Shown here: positions 8,588 to 16,552 of the stretch, piece after piece
How positions within the stretch are numbered: position 1 is the first letter of the stretch
How the letters are laid out: each line of letters begins with the position of its first letter
Assembly (NCBI RefSeq): GCF_049847105.1
Contig: NZ_JBNCNS010000005.1
Span: 62,001-126,000 of the forward strand
From: Gordonia sp049847105
GTDB taxonomy: Bacteria > Actinomycetota > Actinomycetes > Mycobacteriales > Mycobacteriaceae
Direction of reading: 5' to 3'
Length of the DNA stretch: 64,000 nucleotides
Made by a program: the position numbers and the translations under genes
The notes under the pieces: generated by a model
What the model was told of the DNA's origin: nothing
Database searches by the model: none
Seen by the model: the letters and a program-made list of their open reading frames with translations, nothing else

Positions 8588-9730
8588 ATGGCCGAACGCT
8601 CCTCCTGGGAAACCGACGATCTCACCGCACTGCGCGACCTCGCTCGCAGCTTCTGCGAGAAAGAGATCAAGCCGAACATCGAGAAGTTCATCGAGCAGCA
8701 TCATGTCGACCGTGACCTGTGGAACAAGGCCGGTGAGCTGGGGCTCCTCTGCATGTCGATCCCGGAGGAGTACGGCGGCGGTGGTGGCACCTTCGCCCAT
8801 GAGGCGGTGCTCATCGAAGAGCAGGCTCGCATTGCCGATTCGTCCTGGGGGGCGAGCCTGCACAACGGGATCGTCGCGCACTACCTGCTCGCCTACGGTT
8901 CCGAGGAGCAGAAGAAGACCTGGCTGCCCAAGATGGCCGCCGGGGAAGTGGTGGGCGCCATCGCCATGACCGAACCGGGGACGGGTTCGGATCTGCAGAA
9001 CGTGAAGACGAAGGCGATTCAGCTGGGCGACGAGTACGTGATCGACGGGTCCAAGACCTTCATCACCAACGGTAGCCAGGCCGATCTGATCATCGTGGTG
9101 GCCAAGACCGACACCGGCGAGGGCGCCAAGGGGATCTCGCTGGTCCTCGTCGAAGCCGATCGTGACGGGTTCCGCCGTGGCCGGGTACTGGACAAGGTCG
9201 GTCAGCGTGGCCAGGACACATCGGAGCTCTTCTTCGACGGCGTCCGCGTGCCGACGTCGAATCTGCTGGGGCAGGATGAAGGTCAGGGCTTCATCCAGCT
9301 GATGCAGCAGCTACCGCAGGAGCGGCTCATCATCGCGGTCGCGTCCGTGGCAGGCATGGAGAGCGCGGTCGCACAGACCATCGAATACACCAAGGACCGC
9401 ACCGCCTTCGGCCGGCCGATCTTCGGGTTCCAGAACACCAAGTTCAAGCTCGCCGAGGCCGCGACGGAGACGCGGATCGCGCGAGTCTTCGTGGACGACT
9501 GCATCACCAAGCATCTCGACGGCAAGCTGGACATCCCGACCGTGGCGATGGCGAAGTGGTGGACCAGTGATCGTGCCATGGTCGTGGCCGACGAATGCCT
9601 GCAACTCTTCGGTGGGTACGGCTACATGAACGAGTACCCGATAGCGCGGATGTGGGCCGACAACCGCGTCCAGAAGATCTACGCCGGGACCAACGAGATC
9701 ATGAAGGAGATCATCGCGCGATCCCTCTGA
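8588..9730 (+). CDS. Acyl-CoA dehydrogenase (FadE family, branched/long-chain type)
   Basis: FAD-dependent enzyme that introduces the 2,3 double bond of acyl-CoA thioesters. The 380-aa product has the FAD/substrate motif AMTEPGTGSD, DRTAFGRPI and the C-terminal FGGYGYMNEYP...IYAGTNEI. The position used as catalytic Glu in MCAD (YEGT) is Ala, while a Glu is present in QLPQERL (Glu245), the arrangement of isovaleryl-CoA and long-chain dehydrogenases. The ATG at 8588 has AAAGGG ten bases upstream; the GTG at 8579 is too close to it. The exact substrate cannot be read from sequence. Confidence 0.92.
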   Translation: MAERSSWETDDLTALRDLARSFCEKEIKPNIEKFIEQHHVDRDLWNKAGELGLLCMSIPEEYGGGGGTFAHEAVLIEEQARIADSSWGASLHNGIVAHYLLAYGSEEQKKTWLPKMAAGEVVGAIAMTEPGTGSDLQNVKTKAIQLGDEYVIDGSKTFITNGSQADLIIVVAKTDTGEGAKGISLVLVEADRDGFRRGRVLDKVGQRGQDTSELFFDGVRVPTSNLLGQDEGQGFIQLMQQLPQERLIIAVASVAGMESAVAQTIEYTKDRTAFGRPIFGFQNTKFKLAEAATETRIARVFVDDCITKHLDGKLDIPTVAMAKWWTSDRAMVVADECLQLFGGYGYMNEYPIARMWADNRVQKIYAGTNEIMKEIIARSL

Positions 9731-9749
9731 GCCGCCGAGAGATCGTCGA

Positions 9750-11807
9750 TCAGGTGACCGTGAATTCCGTCGAGGTGCCGCTGAACGACCGCGTGGACCC
9801 GTTGTCGGCGCGGCTGTCCCCGTGATACCGGATGCGGAACCGGCCGGACGTGCTCGACGGGATCGTCCACACGATCCGGACGACCGAGGCCTGGGTCTCA
9901 CCGGCCGGACGCCGCCAGTGGAACTCGGTCTCCCAGTCGTTGTCGGTGGCAACGGTGGTCCAGGACATCCCGTCTCGTCGTTGTACCTCGAGGTACGTCC
10001 CGCCGGTGCGCAGCCGATTGTTCGGGTGCGCACCGACGAACTCGACCACCGCCGTCCGACCAGGGCGGTACCGACCCGCGGGGCGGGTCAGCAGGTCTCC
10101 GTATGCGCGACCCGCCACCGGACGGTCGGGCGGGACCGGTGGCAGCAGGTCGGGCTGGAATCCCGACTTGTTCAGCGGGGCGGGGCCCCGGCCGAGCGGG
10201 CTGCCCGAGGCCATCGCGGCGGCCAGCGCATGGAACTCCTGCATGTACGCCGACAGCGTCCATCGCCCGAACTGGGTCTCGCCGCCCTCGTACTGCTGGG
10301 CGTCGTACTCTTCGGGGGTGGTGACGTACTGCGTGTAGGAATTCGAATAGCCTTGCACCAGAACGTTGTCGGGGTCGGTCCGCAGCGCATCGGCGACGAC
10401 GGTCCGTAGTCGGAGGCCCGCGATGATGGTCACCTCGGCGGGCACCGCGACCAGGACGAGCTCTCCGATGCGGAGGATCTGCAGCGGGACGACCTGAGGT
10501 ATCCACGGTGCCGGTGGCATGATCCCGAGCGGGAACAGGATCAGCTTGGGGGCCTGCATGTCGCGAATCCACGGGGAGACAGGCGGTCGCCGGTCGCCGC
10601 CGAACGCGGAGACCAGCGGGTTGGTCGTGCCCTCCTTCAGGAACGGGAGCTGGGATTTCCAGTTGTCCTCGGTGCTGGTCGCCGCCGCCGCGGCGCCCAT
10701 CATCGCCGGCGTCGTGGCGGCCGGTTTGCCTTCGGGCGTGTAGGCACCATCGATCTTCACCGCGGACATGTCGACGTAGCGCACGATGGAATCGACACCG
10801 CCGCGGGTCATCGGGCGCGCGTTGTCGAATGCGGTTCGGCCGGCGAGATATTGGCGTTCACCGATCATCTCGCAGTTCGTCTTGTTGTCGGAGGTCGGAC
10901 CGCCCGGATGCATCTTCACCAGGTTGAGATTCGGTGTCATGTCACCGCTGTTGGTCTGCGGGAAGGCCGCGACGAAGCCGGGATGCGTGCGCTCCCAACG
11001 GTAGCTGGCGTAGCCCTTGTTGTCGCCGGCGATGAGTCGATTGCGGTCGGTCAGCGACGTGCCGTGGGTGGAGAACCAGGTGATGGCGCCGACGTCGGTC
11101 CCGCCCTGCCGGAATCGTAGGACGGTGACCTTGGGGTCGATCGCCCCGGGGAAGTGCTTGCGCTCGGAGCCGGGGTTGAGGTCGAACGCGACCTTCGACC
11201 GGTTGCGGCTTGCGTTGTGCAGTTCGCCGTGGCCGATGGAGAGCGTTCCGGGTGCGAGATCCTCGTGCGCGCGCACGATGGCTGTGTAGATCCCGTTCAG
11301 CTCGGCCTCGTAGGAGTTCTTCTTGAAGCCGTACACCGCAAGAGAATACGCGAAGTCCCAGGCTGTACCCCCGCACGACGCGTGGGAGTGCGTGGCATTG
11401 AGATTGACGTTGCGCTCGGTGTAGAGGGAGCCGAACTTCTGGCGGAGCCGGGGCATCAGTCCCATGTGGTGTGACTCGAAGAGGCAGGCGATGTCCGAGG
11501 TCACGAACACCACTCGCTCACCGGTGGCGCGGTCGACGATGATGTAGGCGCGCGCCCAGCACCGCTGGAGGAGGCCTGCTGCGACCTGGTCGGCATCGGA
11601 GTAACCCATCATGCCCTGACCGGCGATGGCGCCGGTGATGTCGGCGATACCGCAACCGACGAGAAGATCGGTGCTGCCTGTGCGAGCCGCCGAACCGTTC
11701 GCGTTCGGTGCCGCCTCGGCCACCGGCAGGCCCGCGGCGAGTGCGGCACCACCCCCGACGGCGGTCGCCGCGACCCCGGTGAGAAGTTGTCTGCGTGTCA
11801 CGTCCAT
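9750..11807 (-). CDS. Tat-exported neutral ceramidase, with Thr at the nucleophile position
   Basis: Predicted secreted hydrolase that splits ceramide into a sphingoid base and a fatty acid. The 685-aa product begins with a twin-arginine signal (TRRQLLTG, residues 4-11) ending near AEAAP. It has the zinc-ligand segments NATHSHASCGG (His140/His142) and STHGTSL (His248) and the family motif TNSGDMTPNLN. In Pseudomonas ceramidase the Ser of the equivalent GNLSPN stretch is the nucleophile; here it is Thr291 (codon complement at 10935-10937). It lies 49 nt downstream of a TetR gene and a Tat-type amine oxidase on the same strand, probably one operon. Confidence 0.9.
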   Translation of the reverse strand: MDVTRRQLLTGVAATAVGGGAALAAGLPVAEAAPNANGSAARTGSTDLLVGCGIADITGAIAGQGMMGYSDADQVAAGLLQRCWARAYIIVDRATGERVVFVTSDIACLFESHHMGLMPRLRQKFGSLYTERNVNLNATHSHASCGGTAWDFAYSLAVYGFKKNSYEAELNGIYTAIVRAHEDLAPGTLSIGHGELHNASRNRSKVAFDLNPGSERKHFPGAIDPKVTVLRFRQGGTDVGAITWFSTHGTSLTDRNRLIAGDNKGYASYRWERTHPGFVAAFPQTNSGDMTPNLNLVKMHPGGPTSDNKTNCEMIGERQYLAGRTAFDNARPMTRGGVDSIVRYVDMSAVKIDGAYTPEGKPAATTPAMMGAAAAATSTEDNWKSQLPFLKEGTTNPLVSAFGGDRRPPVSPWIRDMQAPKLILFPLGIMPPAPWIPQVVPLQILRIGELVLVAVPAEVTIIAGLRLRTVVADALRTDPDNVLVQGYSNSYTQYVTTPEEYDAQQYEGGETQFGRWTLSAYMQEFHALAAAMASGSPLGRGPAPLNKSGFQPDLLPPVPPDRPVAGRAYGDLLTRPAGRYRPGRTAVVEFVGAHPNNRLRTGGTYLEVQRRDGMSWTTVATDNDWETEFHWRRPAGETQASVVRIVWTIPSSTSGRFRIRYHGDSRADNGSTRSFSGTSTEFTVT

Positions 11808-11856
11808 GATCTGTCCCCCTGTCGATGTCGCGTCATCGTCGACGCGGAAGTGTTGA

Positions 11857-12486
11857 TCAACTCGAGCGTGTGTCGGTCACGTGGCCGAGCAACAACGTCA
11901 CGGTTGCCTCGGCGATGCGTTCGCAGACGGCGCGGTCGCGCGTGTTGAGATAGGCCAGGGTGATCCCGTCCGTGGCCGCGACCACGAGCGGGGCCATTTC
12001 GTCGGCGGGACGGTTCCATTCGACTCCGGCCTGCTCGGCTCCGATGCGGAGGCCGTATGCGATGGCCTCGTAATAGCGGCGGTACATGTCGGCGCCGAGC
12101 CGGTCGAGCCCGGCGGTCTGTCGCGCGTACTGGTTGAGGGAGATCATCGCCTGCTCACGGTCCGGATCCTCGATCAGGCCGTCGAGGTAGCCGAACAAGC
12201 TCGCCCGCAGAATGATTCGGATGCCATCGACACCACCGACGTCATCTGCCGACGCCGCGAGGAGTGCCTCGGCGATCACCGCCAGCTCCATGTCGGTACC
12301 GCGCTGCACCAGCGCGGCCAGCAGGTCGTCGCGCGAGGAGAACACATAGTGGAATGTCGAGAGCGTCATCCCCGCCTCGGCACAGATGGCCCGCGTGGTG
12401 GCGCCGTCGACGCCGGCGCGGGCGATCACCCGGAACGCCGCGTCGAGCAGCAGCTCGCGACGCTTCTCGACGGGCATCCTGGCCAT
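11857..12486 (-). CDS. TetR family regulator of the amine oxidase/ceramidase cluster
   Basis: A 209-aa repressor beginning MARMPVEKRR, with helix-turn-helix at about residues 30-53 (TRAICAEAGMTLSTFHYVFS). A longer frame reaching 12624 would overlap the amine oxidase gene, so the ATG at 12486, 13 nt after the oxidase stop, is chosen. It lies between the oxidase (upstream) and ceramidase (downstream) on one strand. A perfect dyad AGGTCA-TT-TGACCT in front of the oxidase gene is the obvious candidate operator. A ligand such as a sphingoid base or amine is an inference. Confidence 0.88.
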   Translation of the reverse strand: MARMPVEKRRELLLDAAFRVIARAGVDGATTRAICAEAGMTLSTFHYVFSSRDDLLAALVQRGTDMELAVIAEALLAASADDVGGVDGIRIILRASLFGYLDGLIEDPDREQAMISLNQYARQTAGLDRLGADMYRRYYEAIAYGLRIGAEQAGVEWNRPADEMAPLVVAATDGITLAYLNTRDRAVCERIAEATVTLLLGHVTDTRSS

Positions 12487-12499
12487 GATGTGTCCCGGA

Positions 12500-13975
12500 T
12501 CAGCGGAGGTCGTCGAGGACTTCGCGTGCAGCGCGTCGGCCCGATCGGACCGCGCCGTCCATGTACCCGGTCCAGTAGTCGGCGGTCTCGGTGCCTGCCC
12601 AGTGGATGGGGCCGACCGGATCACGCAGTGCCGGCCCGTATCTGGTCAGGGTCCCCGGTGAGCTGACCGCAACCGGACCACCCCGTGACCACTCCTCGAG
12701 ATCCCACTTGAAGACGCCGTAGTCGATGAGATCGCGCGCCTCCGGACCGAAGTAGTCGACGAAGTTGCCGACACATTCACGGACGATCTGGCTCTCCGGC
12801 GCATGATCGAGCCTGCGCATGGCGTCGGCGGAGATGAACCCGATGAGAATGTGACGATCTTCAGCATGACTCTCGAAGGTCACATCGATCGGGCGTCCGT
12901 TGCCGATCACCTGACCGGAGAAACCCTTGTCTCGCCAGAACGGTCGTCGGTAGAGGGCAGAGAACTTGCTGACCGCCCCCATGTGGAAACCGCGACTGAG
13001 CGCGACGCGTGCGGCAGGCAGTCCGGGTCGGAACCTGATTTGACCGCTGATCGCGGGCGACATCGCGACGATGACCTTGCGCGCGCGAAATGTCCCGGCA
13101 TCGCTGCTGACCGAGGCGATTCCGCCCGTGTGGTCGATGGAGCGGACCGGAGCGTTGTACACGACACGTGGCCCGAGAGCGTTCGCCATGCGCAACGGGA
13201 TCAGTGCGGCGCCGCCCTCGAAGAGACTCTCCTGCGCGCCGCCGTCGGTGCTCAGCAGGCGGATGAGCGTTCCGGGATTGTTCTCGTCGCCGGACGCCGC
13301 GATGTAGTTGATGTAGTAGAGGGCGGAGACCTCGTCGGGGCGCACCGAGAGCGCGGCCGACATCGCGATACTGGTCAGCATCCGTGCGGTCGGGTCGGTG
13401 GTGACTGAGTCGGTGTACTGCTGCCAGGTGATCGAATCCAGATAGCGGGCGTTCGGATGCTTCCAGGCTTCGCCGACGGGGAAGGGGAGCAGGGCCTCTG
13501 CCTGGGCGCGGGCCAGTGCCGGCAGCGCCTCGAGTGTCGAGAACTCCGCCGGCAGTGGTAGCGCTGCGGGCATCCGGGTGCCGTTGTCCGTGTTCCAGAA
13601 GACGCTGTCGCCCTGGTTGTAGGTGCGGATCGAACGCACGTCGTATTCACGGGCGAGGCCGGCGATGTGATTCTGCGTCGGTCCGATGAACTCGGCTCCG
13701 GCATCGAGGGTGGCGCCTCTCCGTGGCGTGGTGATGTTGTGGACCCGTCCACCCGCCCGGTTGCGTGCCTCCAGCACGACGACCGACGCTCCGGACTCGC
13801 TCAGGGTCTTGGCCGCCGACAACCCGGACAGTCCGCCACCGACCACGATCGCGTCGACCGTGTCGCCGGGAGCGGCGGCCGCACGACCGGGACCCAACGT
13901 GGCCGCGCCGGCGACCGTGCCCGCGCCCGCGAGTGCCCCGCCGAGAAAGAGGCGACGTGAGATGTGTTGGCTCAT
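12500..13975 (-). CDS. Tat-exported flavin monoamine oxidase family protein
   Basis: FAD-dependent oxidoreductase of 491 aa that probably oxidises a primary or secondary amine outside the cytoplasm. The N-terminus carries a twin-arginine signal (SRRLFLGG, residues 6-13) followed by an Ala-rich stretch. The FAD Rossmann motif IVVGGGLSGL is at about residues 43-52, followed by EARNRAGGRVHN. The C-terminus has HWAGTETADYWTGYMDGA, the flavin-binding end of the MAO/polyamine oxidase family. It is the first gene of the cluster with tetR and ceramidase. The substrate is unknown; sphingosine released by the ceramidase is a candidate. Confidence 0.88.
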   Translation of the reverse strand: MSQHISRRLFLGGALAGAGTVAGAATLGPGRAAAAPGDTVDAIVVGGGLSGLSAAKTLSESGASVVVLEARNRAGGRVHNITTPRRGATLDAGAEFIGPTQNHIAGLAREYDVRSIRTYNQGDSVFWNTDNGTRMPAALPLPAEFSTLEALPALARAQAEALLPFPVGEAWKHPNARYLDSITWQQYTDSVTTDPTARMLTSIAMSAALSVRPDEVSALYYINYIAASGDENNPGTLIRLLSTDGGAQESLFEGGAALIPLRMANALGPRVVYNAPVRSIDHTGGIASVSSDAGTFRARKVIVAMSPAISGQIRFRPGLPAARVALSRGFHMGAVSKFSALYRRPFWRDKGFSGQVIGNGRPIDVTFESHAEDRHILIGFISADAMRRLDHAPESQIVRECVGNFVDYFGPEARDLIDYGVFKWDLEEWSRGGPVAVSSPGTLTRYGPALRDPVGPIHWAGTETADYWTGYMDGAVRSGRRAAREVLDDLR

Positions 13976-14049
13976 GAAGGTTTCCGATCCGGCCAGGGAC
14001 TGCTGGAGTCCGCCACGGGGTACGACGAAACGTTAGGGTCCAGATGTTT

Positions 14050-14063
14050 AGGTCATTTGACCT
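14050..14063. promoter_or_regulatory. Palindromic operator AGGTCA-TT-TGACCT upstream of the amine oxidase operon
   Basis: Perfect 6-2-6 inverted repeat, 75 bp upstream of the amine oxidase start. It is the only strong short dyad I see in this 276-bp intergenic region apart from the terminator stem, and it suits a TetR dimer. The assignment to the TetR encoded in the same operon is an inference. Confidence 0.5.
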
Positions 14064-14152
14064 GAAGTAACGGCAGAGTAACAGGTGCCTGTGTCATATG
14101 TCTCGAAGGTCCGGTGTTTCGTGTCGGGTCACCGCCGGCGGGCACCACGAAA

Positions 14153-14209
14153 ACACCCCGCCGCCGACGATTCACCTCGCGGTGACAGGGGATCGTCGGA
14201 GACGGGGTG
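14153..14209 (-). terminator. Terminator after the 53-aa lysine-rich gene
   Basis: Long interrupted stem on the minus strand: CACCCCG/CGGGGTG outside and CCGACGAT/ATCGTCGG inside. Reading leftward it is followed by GTTTTCG. It starts about 43 nt after the stop of the small gene at 14252. Confidence 0.65.
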
Positions 14210-14251
14210 GAGTGGCCGGCGAACCACGACGGCGTGATCCGCTGCGTCGCG

Positions 14252-14413
14252 CTACTTGTACTTCTTGATGATCTTGGCCGCCTCGTCGGCGTCGACGTTC
14301 TTCGCCACGAGCTTGGCGTTCTTGGTCTTCCGGATGGAGTACTTGCCATCCTTCTTCGCTGCGGCAACGTGCAGACCGACCTTCTTGGCCGCCTTGTTCA
14401 GATCCTCGAGCAT
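14252..14413 (-). CDS. Small lysine-rich basic protein, 53 aa, function unknown
   Basis: An open frame reading MLEDLNKAAKKVGLHVAAAK at its start and ending EAAKIIKKYK. About 15 of 53 residues are lysine and the composition (Lys/Ala/Val/Asp) is unlike a random high-GC frame. Codons use G/C at third positions and a terminator follows on the same strand. It is a candidate nucleic-acid-associated or ribosome-associated protein, but I recognise no family. Confidence 0.7.
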   Translation of the reverse strand: MLEDLNKAAKKVGLHVAAAKKDGKYSIRKTKNAKLVAKNVDADEAAKIIKKYK

Positions 14414-14483
14414 GCGCGGGATGCTACGGGATGGAGATGAACAATCGGCGTTGCGGAGGCCGGTGGCTCGCGGTGGCGGTCGG

Positions 14484-15560
14484 CTACGGGGCGTCGACCG
14501 CTTGCCGGATCGCCGTCACGAGCGCATCGACCGCGTCGGGTGTGGTCGCATGCGATGTGACCAGACGGGCGACACCGGGTTCGGGGTGACCGTGGTGAAA
14601 AACGAAGCCGTCGTGGACGAGTGCCTCGACGACGGCATCGGGTAGCCGGCAGAACACGATGTTCGCCCCGCCGGTTCCCTGGAGGTGTACCTGCGGCGTC
14701 GCGCGGAGGCCGTCGACGAGGCGTTCGGCCATCGCGTTGGCGTGGCGAGCGTTGCGCAACCAGAGGTCGTCGGTCAGGTACGCGGCGAGCTGAGCAGACT
14801 GAAATCGCATCTTCGAGGTGAGCTGGCCCGCCCGCTTGACCCGATAGGCGAGTTCGGTCCCGAGTGTCGTGTCGAAGCCGACCACGGCATCGGTGGTGAG
14901 TCCGCCGTTCTTCGTCACGCCGAAGGAGAGGATGTCGACGCCCGCGCGCCACGTCATCTCGGCCGCAGTGATGTCCAGTGCGACAAGAGCGTTCGTGAAC
15001 CGTGCCCCGTCCATGTGTACCCGCAGGCCCGCGTCGTGGGCGATCGTCGACAATACGCGGATCTCGTCGAGGGTGTAGACCGATCCGCCCTCGGTGGCCT
15101 GCGTGATGCTGACGACCTGGGGCTGGGCGCTGTGGATGCTGCCGACGCCTGCGCGCACGGCGCGGCCGAGTTCGTCGGGATCGATCTTGCCGTCCGGCCC
15201 GTCGAGGGGGAGCAGTTTGCCGCCGGAGGTGAAGAACTCCGGCGCGCCGCACTCGTCGTAGAAGATGTGACTCCCGCGATGGCAGAGGACCGAACCCCAG
15301 GGATCGAGAAGGGTCGCCAGGGCAAGCCCGTTGGCCGCGGATCCCGTCGACACGCAGTGCACGATCGCCTCGTGGTCGAAGATCTCGGCGACCTTGCGCC
15401 GGGCTTCTGCGGTGACGGTGTCCTCGCCGTAAGCGAGGTGCCCACCGGCCGACGCCCGCGCGACCGCCTCGACGATCTCTGTCGAAGCACCGACCCCGTT
15501 GTCGCTGGCGAACATCCGATCGGCCGGGTGGCCGGCGAGCGCGGCGTCCGATTCAGGCAT
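14484..15560 (-). CDS. PLP-dependent threonine aldolase / beta-eliminating lyase family protein
   Basis: Fold-type I PLP enzyme of 358 aa, probably cleaving L-threonine or allo-threonine to glycine and acetaldehyde. It has the family landmarks CVSTGSAANGLAL (phosphate-binding turn), HMDGARF (Asp184 to the pyridine nitrogen) and SFGVTKNGG (Schiff-base Lys217). The ATG at 15560 is chosen because the longer frame runs into the tRNA-His terminator hairpin. Other beta-eliminating lyases of this family cannot be excluded. Confidence 0.88.
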   Translation of the reverse strand: MPESDAALAGHPADRMFASDNGVGASTEIVEAVARASAGGHLAYGEDTVTAEARRKVAEIFDHEAIVHCVSTGSAANGLALATLLDPWGSVLCHRGSHIFYDECGAPEFFTSGGKLLPLDGPDGKIDPDELGRAVRAGVGSIHSAQPQVVSITQATEGGSVYTLDEIRVLSTIAHDAGLRVHMDGARFTNALVALDITAAEMTWRAGVDILSFGVTKNGGLTTDAVVGFDTTLGTELAYRVKRAGQLTSKMRFQSAQLAAYLTDDLWLRNARHANAMAERLVDGLRATPQVHLQGTGGANIVFCRLPDAVVEALVHDGFVFHHGHPEPGVARLVTSHATTPDAVDALVTAIRQAVDAP

Positions 15561-15610
15561 GAGTACAAGTGTAGGTGGACCGAACAGCCGTCCCCAGGGC
15601 CGTCGAACAA

Positions 15611-15646
15611 CAATGCCCCACCTGCGAAGCCGCAGGTGGGGCATTG
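15611..15646 (-). terminator. Strong hairpin after tRNA-His
   Basis: Perfect 16-bp stem (CAATGCCCCACCTGCG with its complement) with a 4-nt AAGC loop, 11 nt downstream of tRNA-His on the minus strand. It is followed by TTGTTC leftward and GTTTCTC rightward, so it may stop transcription in both directions. Confidence 0.8.
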
Positions 15647-15656
15647 TTTCTCTCGG

Positions 15657-15730
15657 GGTGGATGACGGGACTCGAACCCGCGACAGCCAGGATCACAACC
15701 TGGTGCTCTACCAACTGAACTACATCCACC
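15657..15730 (-). tRNA. tRNA-His (anticodon GTG)
   Basis: Reverse strand cloverleaf with the extra 5' G (-1) opposite C73, acceptor GTGGATG/CATCCAC, anticodon arm CCAGG/TTGTGAT/CCTGG and T loop TTCGAGT. The CCA end is not encoded (CCG follows). Confidence 0.97.
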
Positions 15731-15832
15731 ATCGGCGTCCGTCACCCAGGATCGCTCACCGGGTCCCAGAGCCAAGGTCATACTCTAGCGGGTCGGGCCA
15801 CCCGAACTCCAATCGGCCGACGCTCCGCGTGT

Positions 15833-16432
15833 TCACGCAGGCCCGAGGTCCTTGACGATGGCGGCGAGGTGATCGACGTCGGGGCCGGGTGCCGCGACGA
15901 AGGCGGCCGTCCGGTAGTACTTCAGCTCGCGAATGGACTCCCGGATGTCGGCGAGTGCGCGGTGGGCGAGTCCCTTCTCGGGCTGCCCGTAGTAGATCTT
16001 CGGGTACCAGCGGCGGCACAGCTCCTTGATCGAGCTCACGTCAACCATCCGATAGTGCAGGTAGGCGTCGAGTTCGGGCATGTCCCGGGCGATGAAGCCG
16101 CGGTCGGTGGCGATCGAATTGCCCGCGAGCGGCACGGCGCCTGCCGTGGTGACCTGAGTACGGATGTAGTCGAGGACCTGCCTCTCGGCTTCGGCGACGG
16201 TCACCGTCGAGGCGCGCACCTCGTCGGTCAGGCCGGATGCGGCGTGCATCTTGGTGACCACGTCGGGCATTGCCGCGAGGTCGTCGTCGGAAGCGTGGAT
16301 CACGATGTCCACGCCGTCACCGAGGACGTTGAGTTCGCTGTCGGTGACGAGCGCGGCGATCTCGATCAACTTGTCCGATTCGAGACGCAGACCGGTCATC
16401 TCGCAATCGATCCACACCAGTTTGTCCTGCAT
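15833..16432 (-). CDS. orn: Oligoribonuclease
   Basis: DEDDh 3'-5' exonuclease that clears 2-5-nt RNAs and pGpG. The 199-aa product begins with WIDCEMTGL (Asp9, Glu11), has the Exo II segment NSIATDRGF and a C-terminal KGLAHRALADI holding the catalytic His and Asp. Length and motifs match actinobacterial Orn. It is followed downstream by tRNA-His and precedes an SDR gene as in the M. tuberculosis Rv2511-Rv2509 region. Confidence 0.96.
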   Translation of the reverse strand: MQDKLVWIDCEMTGLRLESDKLIEIAALVTDSELNVLGDGVDIVIHASDDDLAAMPDVVTKMHAASGLTDEVRASTVTVAEAERQVLDYIRTQVTTAGAVPLAGNSIATDRGFIARDMPELDAYLHYRMVDVSSIKELCRRWYPKIYYGQPEKGLAHRALADIRESIRELKYYRTAAFVAAPGPDVDHLAAIVKDLGPA

Positions 16433-16552
16433 CCGGTCAACCTTAGTCGTCGGTGCGGTTCGCGACGGGCAGTGACCGGACTTGTTTGCTGTGGTGCACT
16501 CGCAGTCGGGCCGATTCCATGGTCGATGATCCGCGGAATGCGCGTGTCGGGA

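Noticed and set aside
12487..12624. N-terminal extension of the TetR at 11857-12486
   Set aside because: It would overlap the end of the amine oxidase gene and adds non-family, low-complexity residues.
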